Below, piece by piece: positions 54,384 to 64,000 of a DNA stretch of 64,000 nucleotides. Source of the stretch: Methylomonas sp. MK1. Its GTDB lineage: Bacteria; Pseudomonadota; Gammaproteobacteria; Methylococcales; Methylomonadaceae. The notes below the pieces were generated by a model. It ran no database searches. It was given only the letters and a program-made list of their open reading frames with translations, and was not told the DNA's origin. The stretch's first letter is position 1. Every line of letters begins with the position of its first letter. The translations under genes and the position numbers were made by a program. The DNA lies in contig NZ_AQOV01000001.1 in assembly GCF_000365425.1 (NCBI RefSeq), positions 434,001-498,000 of the forward strand, read 5' to 3'.

Positions 54384-55697
54384 TCAAATGTCTTTTAGCA
54401 GCTGATTACGCTCGGATGCTTCTATCATGCTTTTGAAGCTTTCGACAGCGTCGATCAGCAGCGACTGCTGATTGGCCTCCGGCAACTGGTTTTGCCCGCA
54501 TTGCTCCAGCGCGTTGATCACAAAGCTGATGGTCAGGATATGAATATCTACGGCCGGCAGATAGACCTCGTCGCTGTCTTCAGGTTCTTTCAGCACGGCA
54601 ATTAGGCGGCTCAGCAATAATTTCGCCAGCACATCCTGAACAATCGCAATAGGTATAGCCAGCTCACCGGCAATCTCGGCAGCACTTAAAGGCGCATGCA
54701 ATTGACTAAAATTTTTGACTATCAGATGCATAACTTGCAGGGCCACCAGCTTTTTCATGGCAAAACTCAAATGCGCAAAGCGGTTGTTGTTGCGATAGGT
54801 TTGATAGTTTTGGGTATAAAACGCCATCTCGCAGCCGAATAACACAATCATCCAACAACTTTGCAGCCAAACCACAAATAAGGGTAACGCCGCAAAACTG
54901 CCGTAAATGGCGTTATAACTCGACACGCCGATCTGTAAGCTCAAATACGCCCATTGCAACAGATGGTAACTAACGCCCGTCACGACGCCGGCGAGAATGC
55001 CGGCGTGAAAGCTTATTTTATGATTGGGCATAAAAATAAACGTGAAGGAAAACAAGGCGGTCATCAGCAGGACAGGCGACAAACTCAGCGCATTAACTAC
55101 CAACCAGCTGGCGAACGCCGGCAATTGAATGACGGTAATAAACCAGGTAATTTGCGTACTGACAAAGACGGTGATGCTGCTGGCGGCGATCAGCAACACC
55201 GGCGCCAACAGCATCAGAGATAAATAATCGCTAAATTTACGGCCCAAGGACCGGCTCTTGCCGATTTTCCAGATGTAGTTGAAAGACTCTTCGATATTGC
55301 CTATCAAGCTGATGATGGTCCAAAACAGCACAACAATACCTATCCCTGCCACCACTTCGCCCTTGGTGCTGTCCAGCAGGTTTTTCGCAAAACCGATTAG
55401 TTGCACCACCAACGCATCTCGCTCCGGCATACGCTGCAACAGTTCTTGCTCCAGCATGGTTTCAAAGCCAAAGCCCTTGGCAATGCCAAACAACATGGCA
55501 ATGACCGGCACTATCGACAAGATGCTGTACAAAGTTAACGCGGAGGCACGTAGTTGGCAAAGATCGAGACCGAAACTTTGCAAGGACAAAATAACGATTT
55601 TTAAATACTTGATCAGTTTTTCTTGGAGATAAGGCAGATCTTGCTCGTGCAGCAGCCAAATATCGTCTTGAATGAATTTGAATATTTTGTCGTGCAT
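54384..55697 (-). CDS. YihY/UPF0761 family inner membrane protein (RNase BN-like)
   Basis: A 437-residue membrane protein. The first third contains ALTLYSILSIVPVIAMLFGIAKGFGFE, followed by about five more hydrophobic helices (FWTIISLIGNIEESFNYIWKIG, LLAPVLLIAASSITVFVS, VVWLQSCWMIVLFGCEMAFYTQN), which is the YihY fold. A soluble C-terminal domain of about 140 residues (LHAPLSAAEIAGELAIPIAIVQDVLAKLLLSRLI region) looks like a winged-helix module. Early reports named the family RNase BN, later shown to be wrong; the function is unclear. Confidence 0.88.
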   Translation of the reverse strand: MHDKIFKFIQDDIWLLHEQDLPYLQEKLIKYLKIVILSLQSFGLDLCQLRASALTLYSILSIVPVIAMLFGIAKGFGFETMLEQELLQRMPERDALVVQLIGFAKNLLDSTKGEVVAGIGIVVLFWTIISLIGNIEESFNYIWKIGKSRSLGRKFSDYLSLMLLAPVLLIAASSITVFVSTQITWFITVIQLPAFASWLVVNALSLSPVLLMTALFSFTFIFMPNHKISFHAGILAGVVTGVSYHLLQWAYLSLQIGVSSYNAIYGSFAALPLFVVWLQSCWMIVLFGCEMAFYTQNYQTYRNNNRFAHLSFAMKKLVALQVMHLIVKNFSQLHAPLSAAEIAGELAIPIAIVQDVLAKLLLSRLIAVLKEPEDSDEVYLPAVDIHILTISFVINALEQCGQNQLPEANQQSLLIDAVESFKSMIEASERNQLLKDI

Positions 55698-55848
55698 GGC
55701 TGGACTTGGCGGGCGGCGGTAACTGGGAAGATAGAATCCATTCTCCGCCGACAGTATAAATTGAAAAAGCGGAGTTTATCTCAATACGTCTTGCGCCCCA
55801 CGGACGAGCCAGCTACTCGGTCGCGTCAGGTTGCGGCGCTATCCGAGC

Positions 55849-57648
55849 TTATTGCACGTCAAACTGTAAGTTTGCCAATCTGGCATACAGTCCGCTTTGT
55901 TTTCGTAAATCATCTGGCGAACCGGTTTCGACGATGCGTCCCTGATCCAACACCACGATGCGGCTGACTTTATTCACGGTTGCTAAGCGGTGCGCGATAA
56001 TCAAGGTGGTGCGTCCTCGCATCGCCGCATTCAAACCCTGTTGCACCAATACTTCTGACTCCGCATCCAGGGCGCTGGTAGCCTCGTCCAGTAACAACAG
56101 GGGGGCGTTTTTCAGAATAGCCCGGGCGATGGCGATACGCTGGCGTTGGCCACCGGACAGGCGCGTACCGCGCTCGCCGAGGAAGGTTTGGTAACCATCA
56201 GGCAAGCGGTCGATGAATTCCGCCACCTGCGCCAATTGCCCCGCCGCAATGACTTCCGCATCGCTGGCATCGGGTCGGCCGTAGCGGATATTCTCCAATG
56301 CGGAAGTTGAGAATATCACCGCGTCTTGCGGCACGATGGCAATTTTGCTCCGTAGTTCCTGCAAGGACAGGTGGCGAATATCCTGACCGTTTAGGCGGAT
56401 GGTGCCGTGGGTGACATCGTAAAAACGCAATAATAATTGGAACAGTGTGGTCTTGCCGGCACCGGACGGACCGATAAAGGCAACACTTTCCCCTGCGGCT
56501 ATGCTCAGATCAACCCTATCCAGGGCGGCGGTTTGTAAGCGCGAAGGATAGCTGAAGCTGACTTGCTGAAATTCAATCGCCGCTTTGTCGCCATTTGCCA
56601 AAGGCTGGGGTTTGGCAGTATCGACTATCGCCGGTTCGGCATGCAGCAGTTCCAGCAAGCGCCCCGTTGCGCCGGTCGCCCGCATCACATCGCCCCAGAC
56701 TTCGGCTATGGTACTGACCCCACTGGACACCAGCGTGGCGTAAAGTACAAAAGAAGCCAGTTGCCCACCGGTCATAATACCGGCGTTGACCTGGTTGGCG
56801 CCGATCCAAAGCACAAAAATGATAGAACCCATCACGGCCGTGATGACGATAACAGTCAATGCGGAACGAAACCGGCTGCGTCGGACGGCGGTGAGGAAGC
56901 TGATTTCGGCGCGCTCTTTGAAGCGGTTCGCTTCGCGACGTTCCTGAGTATAAGCTTGGACGGTAGGTACAGCATTGAGGATCTCGCCGGCCAACGCTGA
57001 GGCATCGGCAATCTTATCCTGCGATTCCCGCGACAGCTTTTTTACTTTCCGGCCCATAGCCAAAATCGGTAAGGTCAGCAAGATCATCAGACCCAATATC
57101 AGCGAGAACAGATGCAGACTGGTCACCGCCAGCATAATCATGCCGCCGACAAACTGGAATAAACTGCGCAACCCCATGGATATCGAACTACCTACCACGG
57201 TCTGGATCAGCGTGGTATCGCCGGTCAGTCGGGACAACACTTCCCCGGTTTGCAAGGTTTCGAAGAACTGCGGCGACTGGGCCAACACCCGCTCGTAAAC
57301 CGCGCTGCGCAAATCCGCCGTCACCCGTTCGCCAACCCAACTGACCGTGTAATAGCGTGCGGCTATAGTCACAGCCCACAGGCAGGCTAAGCCAAATAGA
57401 GCAAGAAAGTGGCCATCCATGCTCAGCGAACCCAACAAACCGCCTTGCTCAGCCTGTCGCTGACCAAAACCAAAATCGATAATGTCGCGGAACGCCAAAG
57501 GCACTAACAAAATCGTCGCCGAGCCCAGGCACAAAAGGCAAAAAGCCAGAAACATACGGCCTCGATAGGGACGAATAAACGGCCAAAGCGCCTTCAAGGT
57601 CGATATTTTGCGGGTGGGATCGATGTGTTTAGACTTGGGAGCTGGCAT
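55849..57648 (-). CDS. ABC transporter, fused membrane and ATPase domains (MsbA-like exporter)
   Basis: A 599-residue half-transporter. The membrane domain has six helices within residues 30-310. The ATPase part has Walker A GPSGAGKTT (393-401), the Q-loop in IVPQDAVIF, signature LSGGQ (497-501), Walker B LLLLDE (517-522) and the switch His in IIAHRLATV. The layout is that of MsbA/ABCB exporters, which move lipids or drugs. Substrate is not evident. It stands alone between yihY and a terminator. Confidence 0.9.
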   Translation of the reverse strand: MPAPKSKHIDPTRKISTLKALWPFIRPYRGRMFLAFCLLCLGSATILLVPLAFRDIIDFGFGQRQAEQGGLLGSLSMDGHFLALFGLACLWAVTIAARYYTVSWVGERVTADLRSAVYERVLAQSPQFFETLQTGEVLSRLTGDTTLIQTVVGSSISMGLRSLFQFVGGMIMLAVTSLHLFSLILGLMILLTLPILAMGRKVKKLSRESQDKIADASALAGEILNAVPTVQAYTQERREANRFKERAEISFLTAVRRSRFRSALTVIVITAVMGSIIFVLWIGANQVNAGIMTGGQLASFVLYATLVSSGVSTIAEVWGDVMRATGATGRLLELLHAEPAIVDTAKPQPLANGDKAAIEFQQVSFSYPSRLQTAALDRVDLSIAAGESVAFIGPSGAGKTTLFQLLLRFYDVTHGTIRLNGQDIRHLSLQELRSKIAIVPQDAVIFSTSALENIRYGRPDASDAEVIAAGQLAQVAEFIDRLPDGYQTFLGERGTRLSGGQRQRIAIARAILKNAPLLLLDEATSALDAESEVLVQQGLNAAMRGRTTLIIAHRLATVNKVSRIVVLDQGRIVETGSPDDLRKQSGLYARLANLQFDVQ

Positions 57649-57702
57649 GCCAGTACCTCTTGGATGGAGGGGGTTTTGACGAAATATAAGACGTCAAAAA
57701 TA

Positions 57703-57737
57703 AAAAACCCGCTAAGCCTTGCGGCTTAGCGGGTTTT
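57703..57737. terminator. Bidirectional Rho-independent terminator after tRNA-Leu
   Basis: A long stem (AAAAACCCGCTAAGCC and its complement) with a 3-4-base loop, A-run on one side and T-run on the other. It lies about 30 bases past the 3' end of the minus-strand tRNA-Leu. Confidence 0.92.
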
Positions 57738-57768
57738 TAAAATTTCTTTGACTACCATAAAAGGTAGA

Positions 57769-57855
57769 TGGTACCGAGGGTCGGAATCGAACCGACACTC
57801 CTTTCGGAACCGGATTTTGAATCCGGCGCGTCTACCAGTTTCACCACCCCGGCAA
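57769..57855 (-). tRNA. tRNA-Leu, anticodon CAA
   Basis: An 87-base class II tRNA with encoded CCA at 57769-57771. On the minus strand it starts GCCGGGGTGGTGAAACTGGT, has the anticodon loop ATTCAAAAT with CAA (UUG codon), a variable arm and the T-arm GGTTCGATTCC. It lies between the rpoH stop and a terminator. Confidence 0.96.
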
Positions 57856-57901
57856 AGAAAGCAGCATTATACTGAGTTTTTCAGAAATGCCAAACATTAT
57901 T

Positions 57902-58756
57902 TTACGCCACCAAGCTCACCGCTGCTTTCAGCTTTTTCATGGCATTTTGTTCCAATTGCCTGATGCGCTCGGCCGAGACTTGATAACGATCCGCCAATTC
58001 GTGCAAAGTGGCTTTGTCTTCCACCAGCCAGCGGCTAGCCAGAATATCGCGGCTTCTGTCGTCCAAACCGGCCATGGCATCCATCAGTAATTCTTCCTTA
58101 CGGTCTTCCCAGTCGCTGTTTTCCAACAATAAAGCCGGATCGGCACCGTGCTGTTCCAGATAAGCGATAGGCGCTTGCGCATGATCTTCGCTGTCGTCGC
58201 CACTCGGCTCAAGCCCTACATCGCGACCATCCAAACGCCGTTCCATTTCGTAAACGGTTTTAACATCGACATCCAGATTTTCCGCAATCGCTTCCGCGTC
58301 GTCTTGCGATAGGTAGCTCAAGTCCTTTTTGAATTTACGCAGATTAAAAAACAGTTTGCGCTGCGCTTTAGTGGTAGCGACTTTAACAATGCGCCAGTTT
58401 TTGATCACATATTCGTGGATTTCAGCTTTGATCCAATGTACGGCAAAAGACACCAGACGCACGCCCATGTCCGGGTCGAAACGTTTTACCGCTTTCATCA
58501 AGCCGATGTTGCCTTCCTGCACAATGTCCGCCAATGGCAAGCCATAACCCGCATAGCCTCTGGCCACATGCGCCACAAAACGCAGATTAGACATCACCAG
58601 CTCGCGCGCGGCGTTCAGATCGCCTTCATCCCGGTAACGCAACGCCAGGTCTTGCTCCTGCTCAACGCTGAGTTTGGGCATTTGAGATATCAGGCTTAAA
58701 TAAGAATCAAACGTCCCAACCGATAAATTGATCGGTAAAGCCAAGCTATTGTTCAT
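57902..58756 (-). CDS. rpoH: RNA polymerase sigma-32 (heat-shock sigma factor)
   Basis: The 284-residue sigma factor directs transcription of heat-shock genes. It shows region 2 (NLRFVAHVARGYAGYGLPLADIVQEGNIGLMKAVKRFDP, in order), the RpoH box QRKLFFNLR that separates RpoH from other sigma factors, and region 4 with RIRQLEQNAMKKL. E. coli RpoH has the same length (284). The upstream gap contains a CIRCE-type operator, so HrcA may add a layer of control to the usual mRNA thermometer and DnaK feedback. Confidence 0.97.
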   Translation of the reverse strand: MNNSLALPINLSVGTFDSYLSLISQMPKLSVEQEQDLALRYRDEGDLNAARELVMSNLRFVAHVARGYAGYGLPLADIVQEGNIGLMKAVKRFDPDMGVRLVSFAVHWIKAEIHEYVIKNWRIVKVATTKAQRKLFFNLRKFKKDLSYLSQDDAEAIAENLDVDVKTVYEMERRLDGRDVGLEPSGDDSEDHAQAPIAYLEQHGADPALLLENSDWEDRKEELLMDAMAGLDDRSRDILASRWLVEDKATLHELADRYQVSAERIRQLEQNAMKKLKAAVSLVA

Positions 58757-58799
58757 ATCACCCTCGTTTCCGGTGGAATAAATTAACGATGACCAAATT

Positions 58800-58826
58800 C
58801 TAGCACTCGATCAACAAGAGTGCTAA
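58800..58826. promoter_or_regulatory. CIRCE operator (HrcA binding site) upstream of rpoH
   Basis: Plus-strand CTAGCACTC, nine bases, GAGTGCTAA. This equals the CIRCE consensus TTAGCACTC-N9-GAGTGCTAA except for the first base. It lies 44 bases upstream of the rpoH ATG, in a position where HrcA would block transcription. No hrcA gene is in the window. Confidence 0.85.
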
Positions 58827-58998
58827 TAATTTAGTAAAAATCATTTAATACAGTTAGTTACACTGAATTTTTGGTCAATTGAAAGGCAAAACCCACAAAA
58901 GATGCCGCCTTTACGAATTCCGGCCAAACTCGTTAAAATGGCGACTGACCCGATATTCGCCGCCCACCTCATAAATAACCACAGCCATTTACTCGAAC

Positions 58999-60660
58999 AT
59001 GTCAGCTTCCGATAGCCCAGTTTCATCCAACTTTATCAGACACATCATTGCCGCCGATCTGGCCGCCAACAAAAACAACGGCAAAGTCGCCACCCGCTTT
59101 CCTCCCGAGCCCAATGGTTACCTGCACATCGGTCATGCCAAATCGATTTGCCTCAATTTCACGCTGGCCGCCGAAAACAACGGCACTTGCAATTTGCGCT
59201 TCGACGACACTAACCCGGAAAAAGAAAGCGTCGAATACATGGAAGCCATCGAACGCGATGTGCAATGGTTAGGGTTTAAGTGGGCCGGCAAATACCACGC
59301 CTCCGATTATTTTGAGCAGCTTTACGCCTATGCGGTGCAATTGATTCAGCAGGGCGACGCCTATGTCGACAGCTCTACCCCAGAACAAATGCGCGCCGAC
59401 CGCGGCACCTTGACCGAACCCGGCAAGGAAAGCCCGGACCGCAGCCGTTCCATCGACGAAAACCTGGATTTGTTTACTCGCATGCGTGCCGGCGAATTCG
59501 CTGACGGCCAATATGTATTGCGCGCCAAAATCGATATGGCCTCGCCTAACATTAATATGCGCGACCCGACCATTTACCGCATCCGCCGCGTGCATCATCA
59601 ACGCACCGGCGACGCCTGGTGTCTGTACCCGATGTACGACTACACCCATTGCATTTCCGACGCATTGGAAGGCATCACGCACTCGATCTGTACCTTGGAG
59701 TTCGAAGATCACCGCCCACTCTACGACTGGGTGCTGGACAAATTGCAAACCCCTTGCCATCCGCAACAAATTGAATTCGCGCGCCTACAATTGGAATACA
59801 CCATCGTCAGCAAGCGCAAACTGTTGCAATTGGTTACCGAAAAACACGTCAATGGCTGGGACGACCCACGCATGCCGACCATTTCCGGCCTACGCCGGGC
59901 CGGCTTTACCCCGGAAGCTATCCGGGATTTCTGCGAGCGCATAGGCGTTACCAAAAACGATTCCTGGATCGAAATGGGTGTGTTGGAAAACTGCATCCGG
60001 GAAGATTTAAATGAACGCGCGCCCAGAGCGATGGCTGTTTTAAGACCCTTACAAGTGGTGATCACCAATTGGGAAGACGGCAAAACCGAAACCTATCAAA
60101 TCGCCAACCATCCGCAAAAGCCGGAAATGGGCAGCCGTGAAGTCAGCTTTTCCAAAACCATCCTGATCGAACAAGACGATTTCATGGAAAACCCACCCAA
60201 AGACTTCAAACGCTTGGTCGAAGGCGGCGAAGTCAGACTGCGCGGTTCCTATGTCATTAAATGCGACGAAGTCATTAAAGACGGTGCCGGCAATGTCATT
60301 GAACTGCATTGTACTTACGACCCCGCCACCTTGGGCAAAAATCCGGAAGGCCGTAAAGTCAAAGGAGTGATCCATTGGGTATCCGAGCAACACGCCATCC
60401 CCGCTGAATTGCGTTTATATGACCGCTTGTTCAGCCACCCCAACCCCGACACCTTGGACAACTTCCTGGACGGCATCAATCCCAATTCGTTGGAAGTATT
60501 GAGCGATTGCCGAGTGGAAGCTAGTTTAGTCAACGCCACACCGGATACTCGTTATCAGTTCGAGCGCACCGGCTATTTTTGCCTGGACTACGCCGACAGC
60601 ACGCCGGAAAAACTGGTGTTTAACCGCACCGTGACCTTGCGCGATAGTTGGGCAAAGTAG
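58999..60660 (+). CDS. glnS: Glutaminyl-tRNA synthetase
   Basis: Class I aminoacyl-tRNA synthetase of 553 residues (E. coli 554). The HIGH-type motif is HIGHAK in [15 protein letters not shown], the KMSKS-type motif is VVSKRKL-like [10 protein letters not shown], and DDTNPEKE is present. The C-terminal anticodon-binding beta-barrels follow. The ATG at 58999 begins a peptide, [13 protein letters not shown], normal for the family. The next gene starts 14 bases after its stop on the same strand. Confidence 0.98.
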   Translation: MSASDSPVSSNFIRHIIAADLAANKNNGKVATRFPPEPNGYLHIGHAKSICLNFTLAAENNGTCNLRFDDTNPEKESVEYMEAIERDVQWLGFKWAGKYHASDYFEQLYAYAVQLIQQGDAYVDSSTPEQMRADRGTLTEPGKESPDRSRSIDENLDLFTRMRAGEFADGQYVLRAKIDMASPNINMRDPTIYRIRRVHHQRTGDAWCLYPMYDYTHCISDALEGITHSICTLEFEDHRPLYDWVLDKLQTPCHPQQIEFARLQLEYTIVSKRKLLQLVTEKHVNGWDDPRMPTISGLRRAGFTPEAIRDFCERIGVTKNDSWIEMGVLENCIREDLNERAPRAMAVLRPLQVVITNWEDGKTETYQIANHPQKPEMGSREVSFSKTILIEQDDFMENPPKDFKRLVEGGEVRLRGSYVIKCDEVIKDGAGNVIELHCTYDPATLGKNPEGRKVKGVIHWVSEQHAIPAELRLYDRLFSHPNPDTLDNFLDGINPNSLEVLSDCRVEASLVNATPDTRYQFERTGYFCLDYADSTPEKLVFNRTVTLRDSWAK

Positions 60661-60674
60661 CCGCAAAATCGACC

Positions 60675-61559
60675 ATGGCCGCGCTGCAACCATTAGCTAG
60701 CCATCTTCAAACCCAAACCGGCCAATCTTTACATAACCACCGCCTGAGCAGCGTCGGTGGTGGCGACATTAATAGCGCCTACCGACTGCAAGCCGCCAAC
60801 ATCGACTGGTTTATCAAATTAAACCGCGGGGACTTGGCGGCTATGTTTGTTGCCGAAGCGGCCGGTTTACGCGAGTTGGCAGGCATAGGCGCGGTGCGCG
60901 TACCAAAAGTAATTTGCTTTGGTGAGTTTCAACAACACGCTTATCTGGTATTGGAATTTATCGAATTGGGCTCATTACAGAACCGCAGCGCCAGCCTATT
61001 CGGCCAACAACTCGCCGCACTGCACCAAAGCCCGCAAGCCTATTTCGGCTGGCCCATCGATAACACCATTGGCTCCACCCCACAACACAACGCCGGACAC
61101 GAAGATTGGGTAAGTTTTTGGCAGCAGCAACGCCTGGGCAAACAATTGCAGTTTGCCGCCGCCAATGGTTATCGCGGCTCACTGCAAACTCAAGGGGAAA
61201 AACTGCTGGAAAGAATAGGCGATTTTTTCAGCGACTACCGCCCGTACCCATCCTTACTACACGGCGATTTATGGGGCGGCAACGCTGCCGCAGATAAGCA
61301 AGGGCAACCGATAATCTTCGACCCGGCCTGCTATTACGGCGACCGCGAAGCGGATCTGGCCATGACGGAATTATTCGGCGGTTTCAGCCGCGATTTTTAT
61401 GCGGCGCATCAAGCCGAATATCCGCTGGACAGTGGCTACAAAACCCGCAAAACCCTTTACAACCTTTACCACATTCTCAACCATCTAAACCTGTTTGGCA
61501 GCGGCTACTTAAACCAGGCCAACAGCATGATCGGCCAGCTATTGGCAGAATTGAACTAA
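60675..61559 (+). CDS. Fructosamine kinase family protein
   Basis: A 294-residue kinase of the fructosamine-3-kinase/APH-like fold. Motifs: SSVGGGDINSAYRL at the start (nucleotide loop), LVLEFIELG (hinge), LLHGDLWGGN (catalytic loop, Asp of HGD) and IIFDPACYYGDREADLAMTELFGGF (metal-binding Asp). It phosphorylates glycated lysines or related sugar-amines, a protein repair role. The ATG at 60675 is 14 bases after the glnS stop; a TTG at 60648 overlaps glnS. Likely co-transcribed with glnS. Confidence 0.9.
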   Translation: MAALQPLASHLQTQTGQSLHNHRLSSVGGGDINSAYRLQAANIDWFIKLNRGDLAAMFVAEAAGLRELAGIGAVRVPKVICFGEFQQHAYLVLEFIELGSLQNRSASLFGQQLAALHQSPQAYFGWPIDNTIGSTPQHNAGHEDWVSFWQQQRLGKQLQFAAANGYRGSLQTQGEKLLERIGDFFSDYRPYPSLLHGDLWGGNAAADKQGQPIIFDPACYYGDREADLAMTELFGGFSRDFYAAHQAEYPLDSGYKTRKTLYNLYHILNHLNLFGSGYLNQANSMIGQLLAELN

Positions 61560-61621
61560 TCAATCCTGCCGCCTTGCCACACAGCAAAAATAGTCAGTAA
61601 TCCGTTACTCCAATATCGGTA

Positions 61622-63157
61622 TCACCATTCTTCGCCAGCCTCACTACCACCCACGAACAGACGATAGGCTGGATTACCCGTCTCGTCATGATACGCCAGC
61701 CCCACACTCGACAAACATTGTTCGAAACGCCCACGCTGCTCGCCGTCGATCTGCAAGCCCATCAAGACCTTGCCAAAGGCTGCGCCATGATTGCGGTAAT
61801 GAAACAGACTAATATTCCACTGACTACCCAGCGACAGCAAAAACTTCAGCAGCGCGCCAGGACGCTCAGGAAACTGGATGCTGTAGACGCTTTCTTTTAA
61901 TTCGAACGGCGCATGACCGCCGACCATATAGCGGATGTGATCCTTGGCCAGTTCGTTGCCGGTCATATCGGTCACCGGAAAACCGTCTTCAACCAGTTGC
62001 TCGATCAGATGCTGGCGGTCGTTTTCCGCGCCGCTGCTGCTGATACCGACAAACACTTGCGCCATGCGCGCATCGAAATAGCGGTAATTGAATTCGGTGA
62101 TGCTGCGCTTGCCGATGACTTTGCAAAATCTTAAAAAGCTGCCCGGCACTTCCGGTATTTCTACCGCCAGCAGAATTTCTCTATGCTCGCCTACCAAGGT
62201 GCGCTCGGCAACGTAACGCAAGCGGTCGAAATTGATATTAGCGCCGCTGTCGATGGCGATCAGCGTGTGTTGCTGCAGATGCTGTTGTTCGGCGTATTTT
62301 TTCAAACCCGCCACCGCCAACGCGCCAGCCGGCTCGGCGACCGAGCGGGTGTCGTCGAAGATGTCCTTGATGGCCGCGCAAATCTCGTCGGTACTGACGG
62401 TAATCACCTGATCGACGTACTGCCGGGCGATGCGAAAAGGTTCCTCGCCAATCTGCTTCACCGCCACGCCATCAGCGAACAAACCGACTTGTTCCAATAT
62501 CACGCGCTGACCGGCGCGTAAGGCTTGATTCAAACAATCGGCGTCGTCCGGCTCCACCGCGATGACTTTAATATCCGGGCGCACGAATTTGACGTAAGCG
62601 GCAATGCCAGCCACTAGTCCGCCGCCGCCGACCGGCACGAAAATCGCGTGAATATCGCCGGTATGCTGCCGCAGGATTTCCATGCCAACGGTGCCCTGCC
62701 CGGCTATCACGTCCGGGTCGTCGTAAGGATGGATGAAGATCATACCTTTTTCGGCGACCAACTCCATCGCGTGGGCGTAAGCATCGTCGTAAGAATCGCC
62801 ATGCAGCACAATTTTCGCACCGCGCGCCTTGACCGATTTGATCTTGATTTCCGGCGTGGTTTTAGGCATCACAATCAAGGCTTTGATCCCCAATTTTTTG
62901 GCCGCCAAGGCCACACCTTGGGCATGATTGCCGGCAGACGCGGCGATAACGCCGTGAGCGGTTTGTTGCGGTGTCAGCGAGGCAATCTTGTTATAGGCGC
63001 CGCGCAATTTGAACGAGAACACCGGCTGTAAATCTTCGCGTTTTAGATAGACCTTGTTGTTGGTTTTCTCCGACAGCGTAGCGGCAAAATCCAGCGGGGT
63101 TTCCTCGGCAACGTCGTAGACTTTTGCCCGCAATATTTTTTCTATGTATGTCTGCAT
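61622..63157 (-). CDS. ilvA: Threonine ammonia-lyase, biosynthetic
   Basis: Deaminates threonine to 2-oxobutyrate, first step of isoleucine synthesis. The 511-residue enzyme has the PLP motif PVFSFKLRGAYNK (Lys50), ASAGNHAQGVA and GGGGLVAGIA, then two ACT-like regulatory repeats (YSIQFPERPGALLKFL and a preceding one), which bind isoleucine and valine. The ATG at 63157 is preceded by GAGGA; nine more in-frame codons exist upstream. It is convergent with the fructosamine kinase gene and divergent from rpiA. Confidence 0.96.
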   Translation of the reverse strand: MQTYIEKILRAKVYDVAEETPLDFAATLSEKTNNKVYLKREDLQPVFSFKLRGAYNKIASLTPQQTAHGVIAASAGNHAQGVALAAKKLGIKALIVMPKTTPEIKIKSVKARGAKIVLHGDSYDDAYAHAMELVAEKGMIFIHPYDDPDVIAGQGTVGMEILRQHTGDIHAIFVPVGGGGLVAGIAAYVKFVRPDIKVIAVEPDDADCLNQALRAGQRVILEQVGLFADGVAVKQIGEEPFRIARQYVDQVITVSTDEICAAIKDIFDDTRSVAEPAGALAVAGLKKYAEQQHLQQHTLIAIDSGANINFDRLRYVAERTLVGEHREILLAVEIPEVPGSFLRFCKVIGKRSITEFNYRYFDARMAQVFVGISSSGAENDRQHLIEQLVEDGFPVTDMTGNELAKDHIRYMVGGHAPFELKESVYSIQFPERPGALLKFLLSLGSQWNISLFHYRNHGAAFGKVLMGLQIDGEQRGRFEQCLSSVGLAYHDETGNPAYRLFVGGSEAGEEW

Positions 63158-63347
63158 TATTGTCCTCGGCAACTGCTGGCGCAATTGCCGTCCATGCTTA
63201 AGTCCTGGGGCTGTTTAGGCGAAGCTGCCTGGAGCCGTGTCGGCGTAAAAACTGCTGAGAGATCAGCGTCAATCGGTTATTATCCCATACAATGACGGGT
63301 TAAACGCCGTGTCAGATTTATAAGAGCAATCCATCAGGACCATCACC

Positions 63348-64000
63348 ATGACTCAAGACGAATTAAAAAAACAAGTCGCTCAGGCTGCCCTGCAATATTT
63401 GAAAAACGTGCCCATCATCGGCATGGGAACCGGCTCCACCGTCACCCATTTAATCAATCTGTTGGCCGACTGCGATTTCAAAAGAGACATCGAAGGCGCG
63501 GTATCCAGCTCGGCTAAAACCACCGAACACTTACAATCCATCGGCATTCGCGTCATCGACCTGAATCAATCCGGCGATCTGGATATTTATGTGGACGGCG
63601 CGGATGAAGTTACCCCACATAAAAAAATGTTGAAAGGCGGCGGCGGCGCATTGACCCGCGAGAAAATCATCGCCGGCGCCAGCAAAAAATTTGTCTGCAT
63701 CGTCGACGAAAGCAAATGCGTGGATGTGATGGGCAAGTTTCCGTTACCGGTTGAAGTATTACCGTTATCGCGCAGCTTCGTGGCCCGGCAATTGGCTAAA
63801 CTGGGCGGCCAACCCGAATTGCGCATGAACAAGGACACCGGCGTTAGCTATATCACCGACAACGCTTGCGAGATTCTGGATGTGCATAACTTGAGCATTC
63901 TGGATCCAGTCGAATTAGAAAAAACCATTAACAATATCCCCGGCGTGATCACCAACGGTCTGTTTGCGATCCGTGCCGCAGATGTGGTGTTGGTAGGTAA
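63348..64000 (+). CDS. rpiA: Ribose-5-phosphate isomerase A, 3' end outside window
   Basis: Interconverts ribose-5-phosphate and ribulose-5-phosphate. The frame begins [18 protein letters not shown] and shows GMGTGSTV (phosphate loop), the VDGADEV motif (catalytic Asp), [12 protein letters not shown] and, at the end, [19 protein letters not shown], the RpiA C-terminus. 217 codons are visible; E. coli RpiA has 219, so only a few residues are missing. In RuMP-cycle methylotrophs this step feeds formaldehyde fixation. It is divergent from ilvA. Confidence 0.97.
   Translation, partial: MTQDELKKQVAQAALQYLKNVPIIGMGTGSTVTHLINLLADCDFKRDIEGAVSSSAKTTEHLQSIGIRVIDLNQSGDLDIYVDGADEVTPHKKMLKGGGGALTREKIIAGASKKFVCIVDESKCVDVMGKFPLPVEVLPLSRSFVARQLAKLGGQPELRMNKDTGVSYITDNACEILDVHNLSILDPVELEKTINNIPGVITNGLFAIRAADVVLVG

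Overview
The window looks like chromosomal DNA from a gammaproteobacterial methanotroph or methylotroph, most likely a Methylomonas-like member of the Methylococcaceae. This is an inference from three things: the gyrA-serC-pheA-hisC-tyrA-aroA-cmk-rpsA-ihfB block typical of gammaproteobacteria such as Pseudomonas, a MoxY-like histidine kinase with its response regulator, and the overall protein flavour. No methane or methanol oxidation enzyme lies in the window, so the lifestyle is not proven here. Most of the window is compact housekeeping DNA, mainly on the minus strand.

Layout. 1-609: 3'-truncated acetylxylan-esterase-like hydrolase. 779-11663 (minus): aromatic amino acid/serine/translation supraoperon from gyrA to ihfB, with a strong terminator between rpsA and ihfB that decides the ihfB start. 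11790-18066: dienelactone hydrolase, low-molecular-weight tyrosine phosphatase, a chemoreceptor with a c-type haem motif in its sensor domain, an HDOD protein, and a MoxY/NarX-like two-component pair. 18067-31879: purL, bamC, dapA, yaiI, PAP2 phosphatase, ArnT-like glycosyltransferase, recJ, thrC, hom and an AlaC-type aminotransferase. 32007-37009: a small membrane protein and a divergent four-gene module (M14-like peptidase and GNAT/C39-like fusion on one side, RimK-like ATP-grasp ligase and PfkB kinase on the other).

37010-40004 is the accessory island. It holds a nested REP-like inverted repeat, at least two integron-type attC sites with cassette genes but no integrase (a CALIN-like array), a duplicated block of about 120 bp, and a 147-bp (49-codon) tandem repeat coding in frame for a Lys/Arg-rich protein. 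After it come a LysR regulator with a perfect palindrome at its own start, a divergent beta-carbonic anhydrase and a di-haem cytochrome c peroxidase.

43262-52861 (minus) is one signalling cluster: receiver protein, REC-PAS-degenerate GGDEF-EAL protein, Oar-like TonB-dependent receptor, YfiR-family periplasmic protein, and a large hybrid histidine kinase with a CHASE8-like sensor and an HPt domain. It resembles a YfiBNR-like circuit rewired into a phosphorelay and is the most interesting system-level candidate. 53270-54144 is a mobile-element scar: tRNA-Ser, a 31-codon integrase stub, and a parDE toxin-antitoxin pair. 54384-64000: YihY, an ABC exporter, tRNA-Leu, rpoH preceded by a CIRCE-type HrcA operator, glnS, a fructosamine-kinase-like gene, ilvA and rpiA (cut at the window end).
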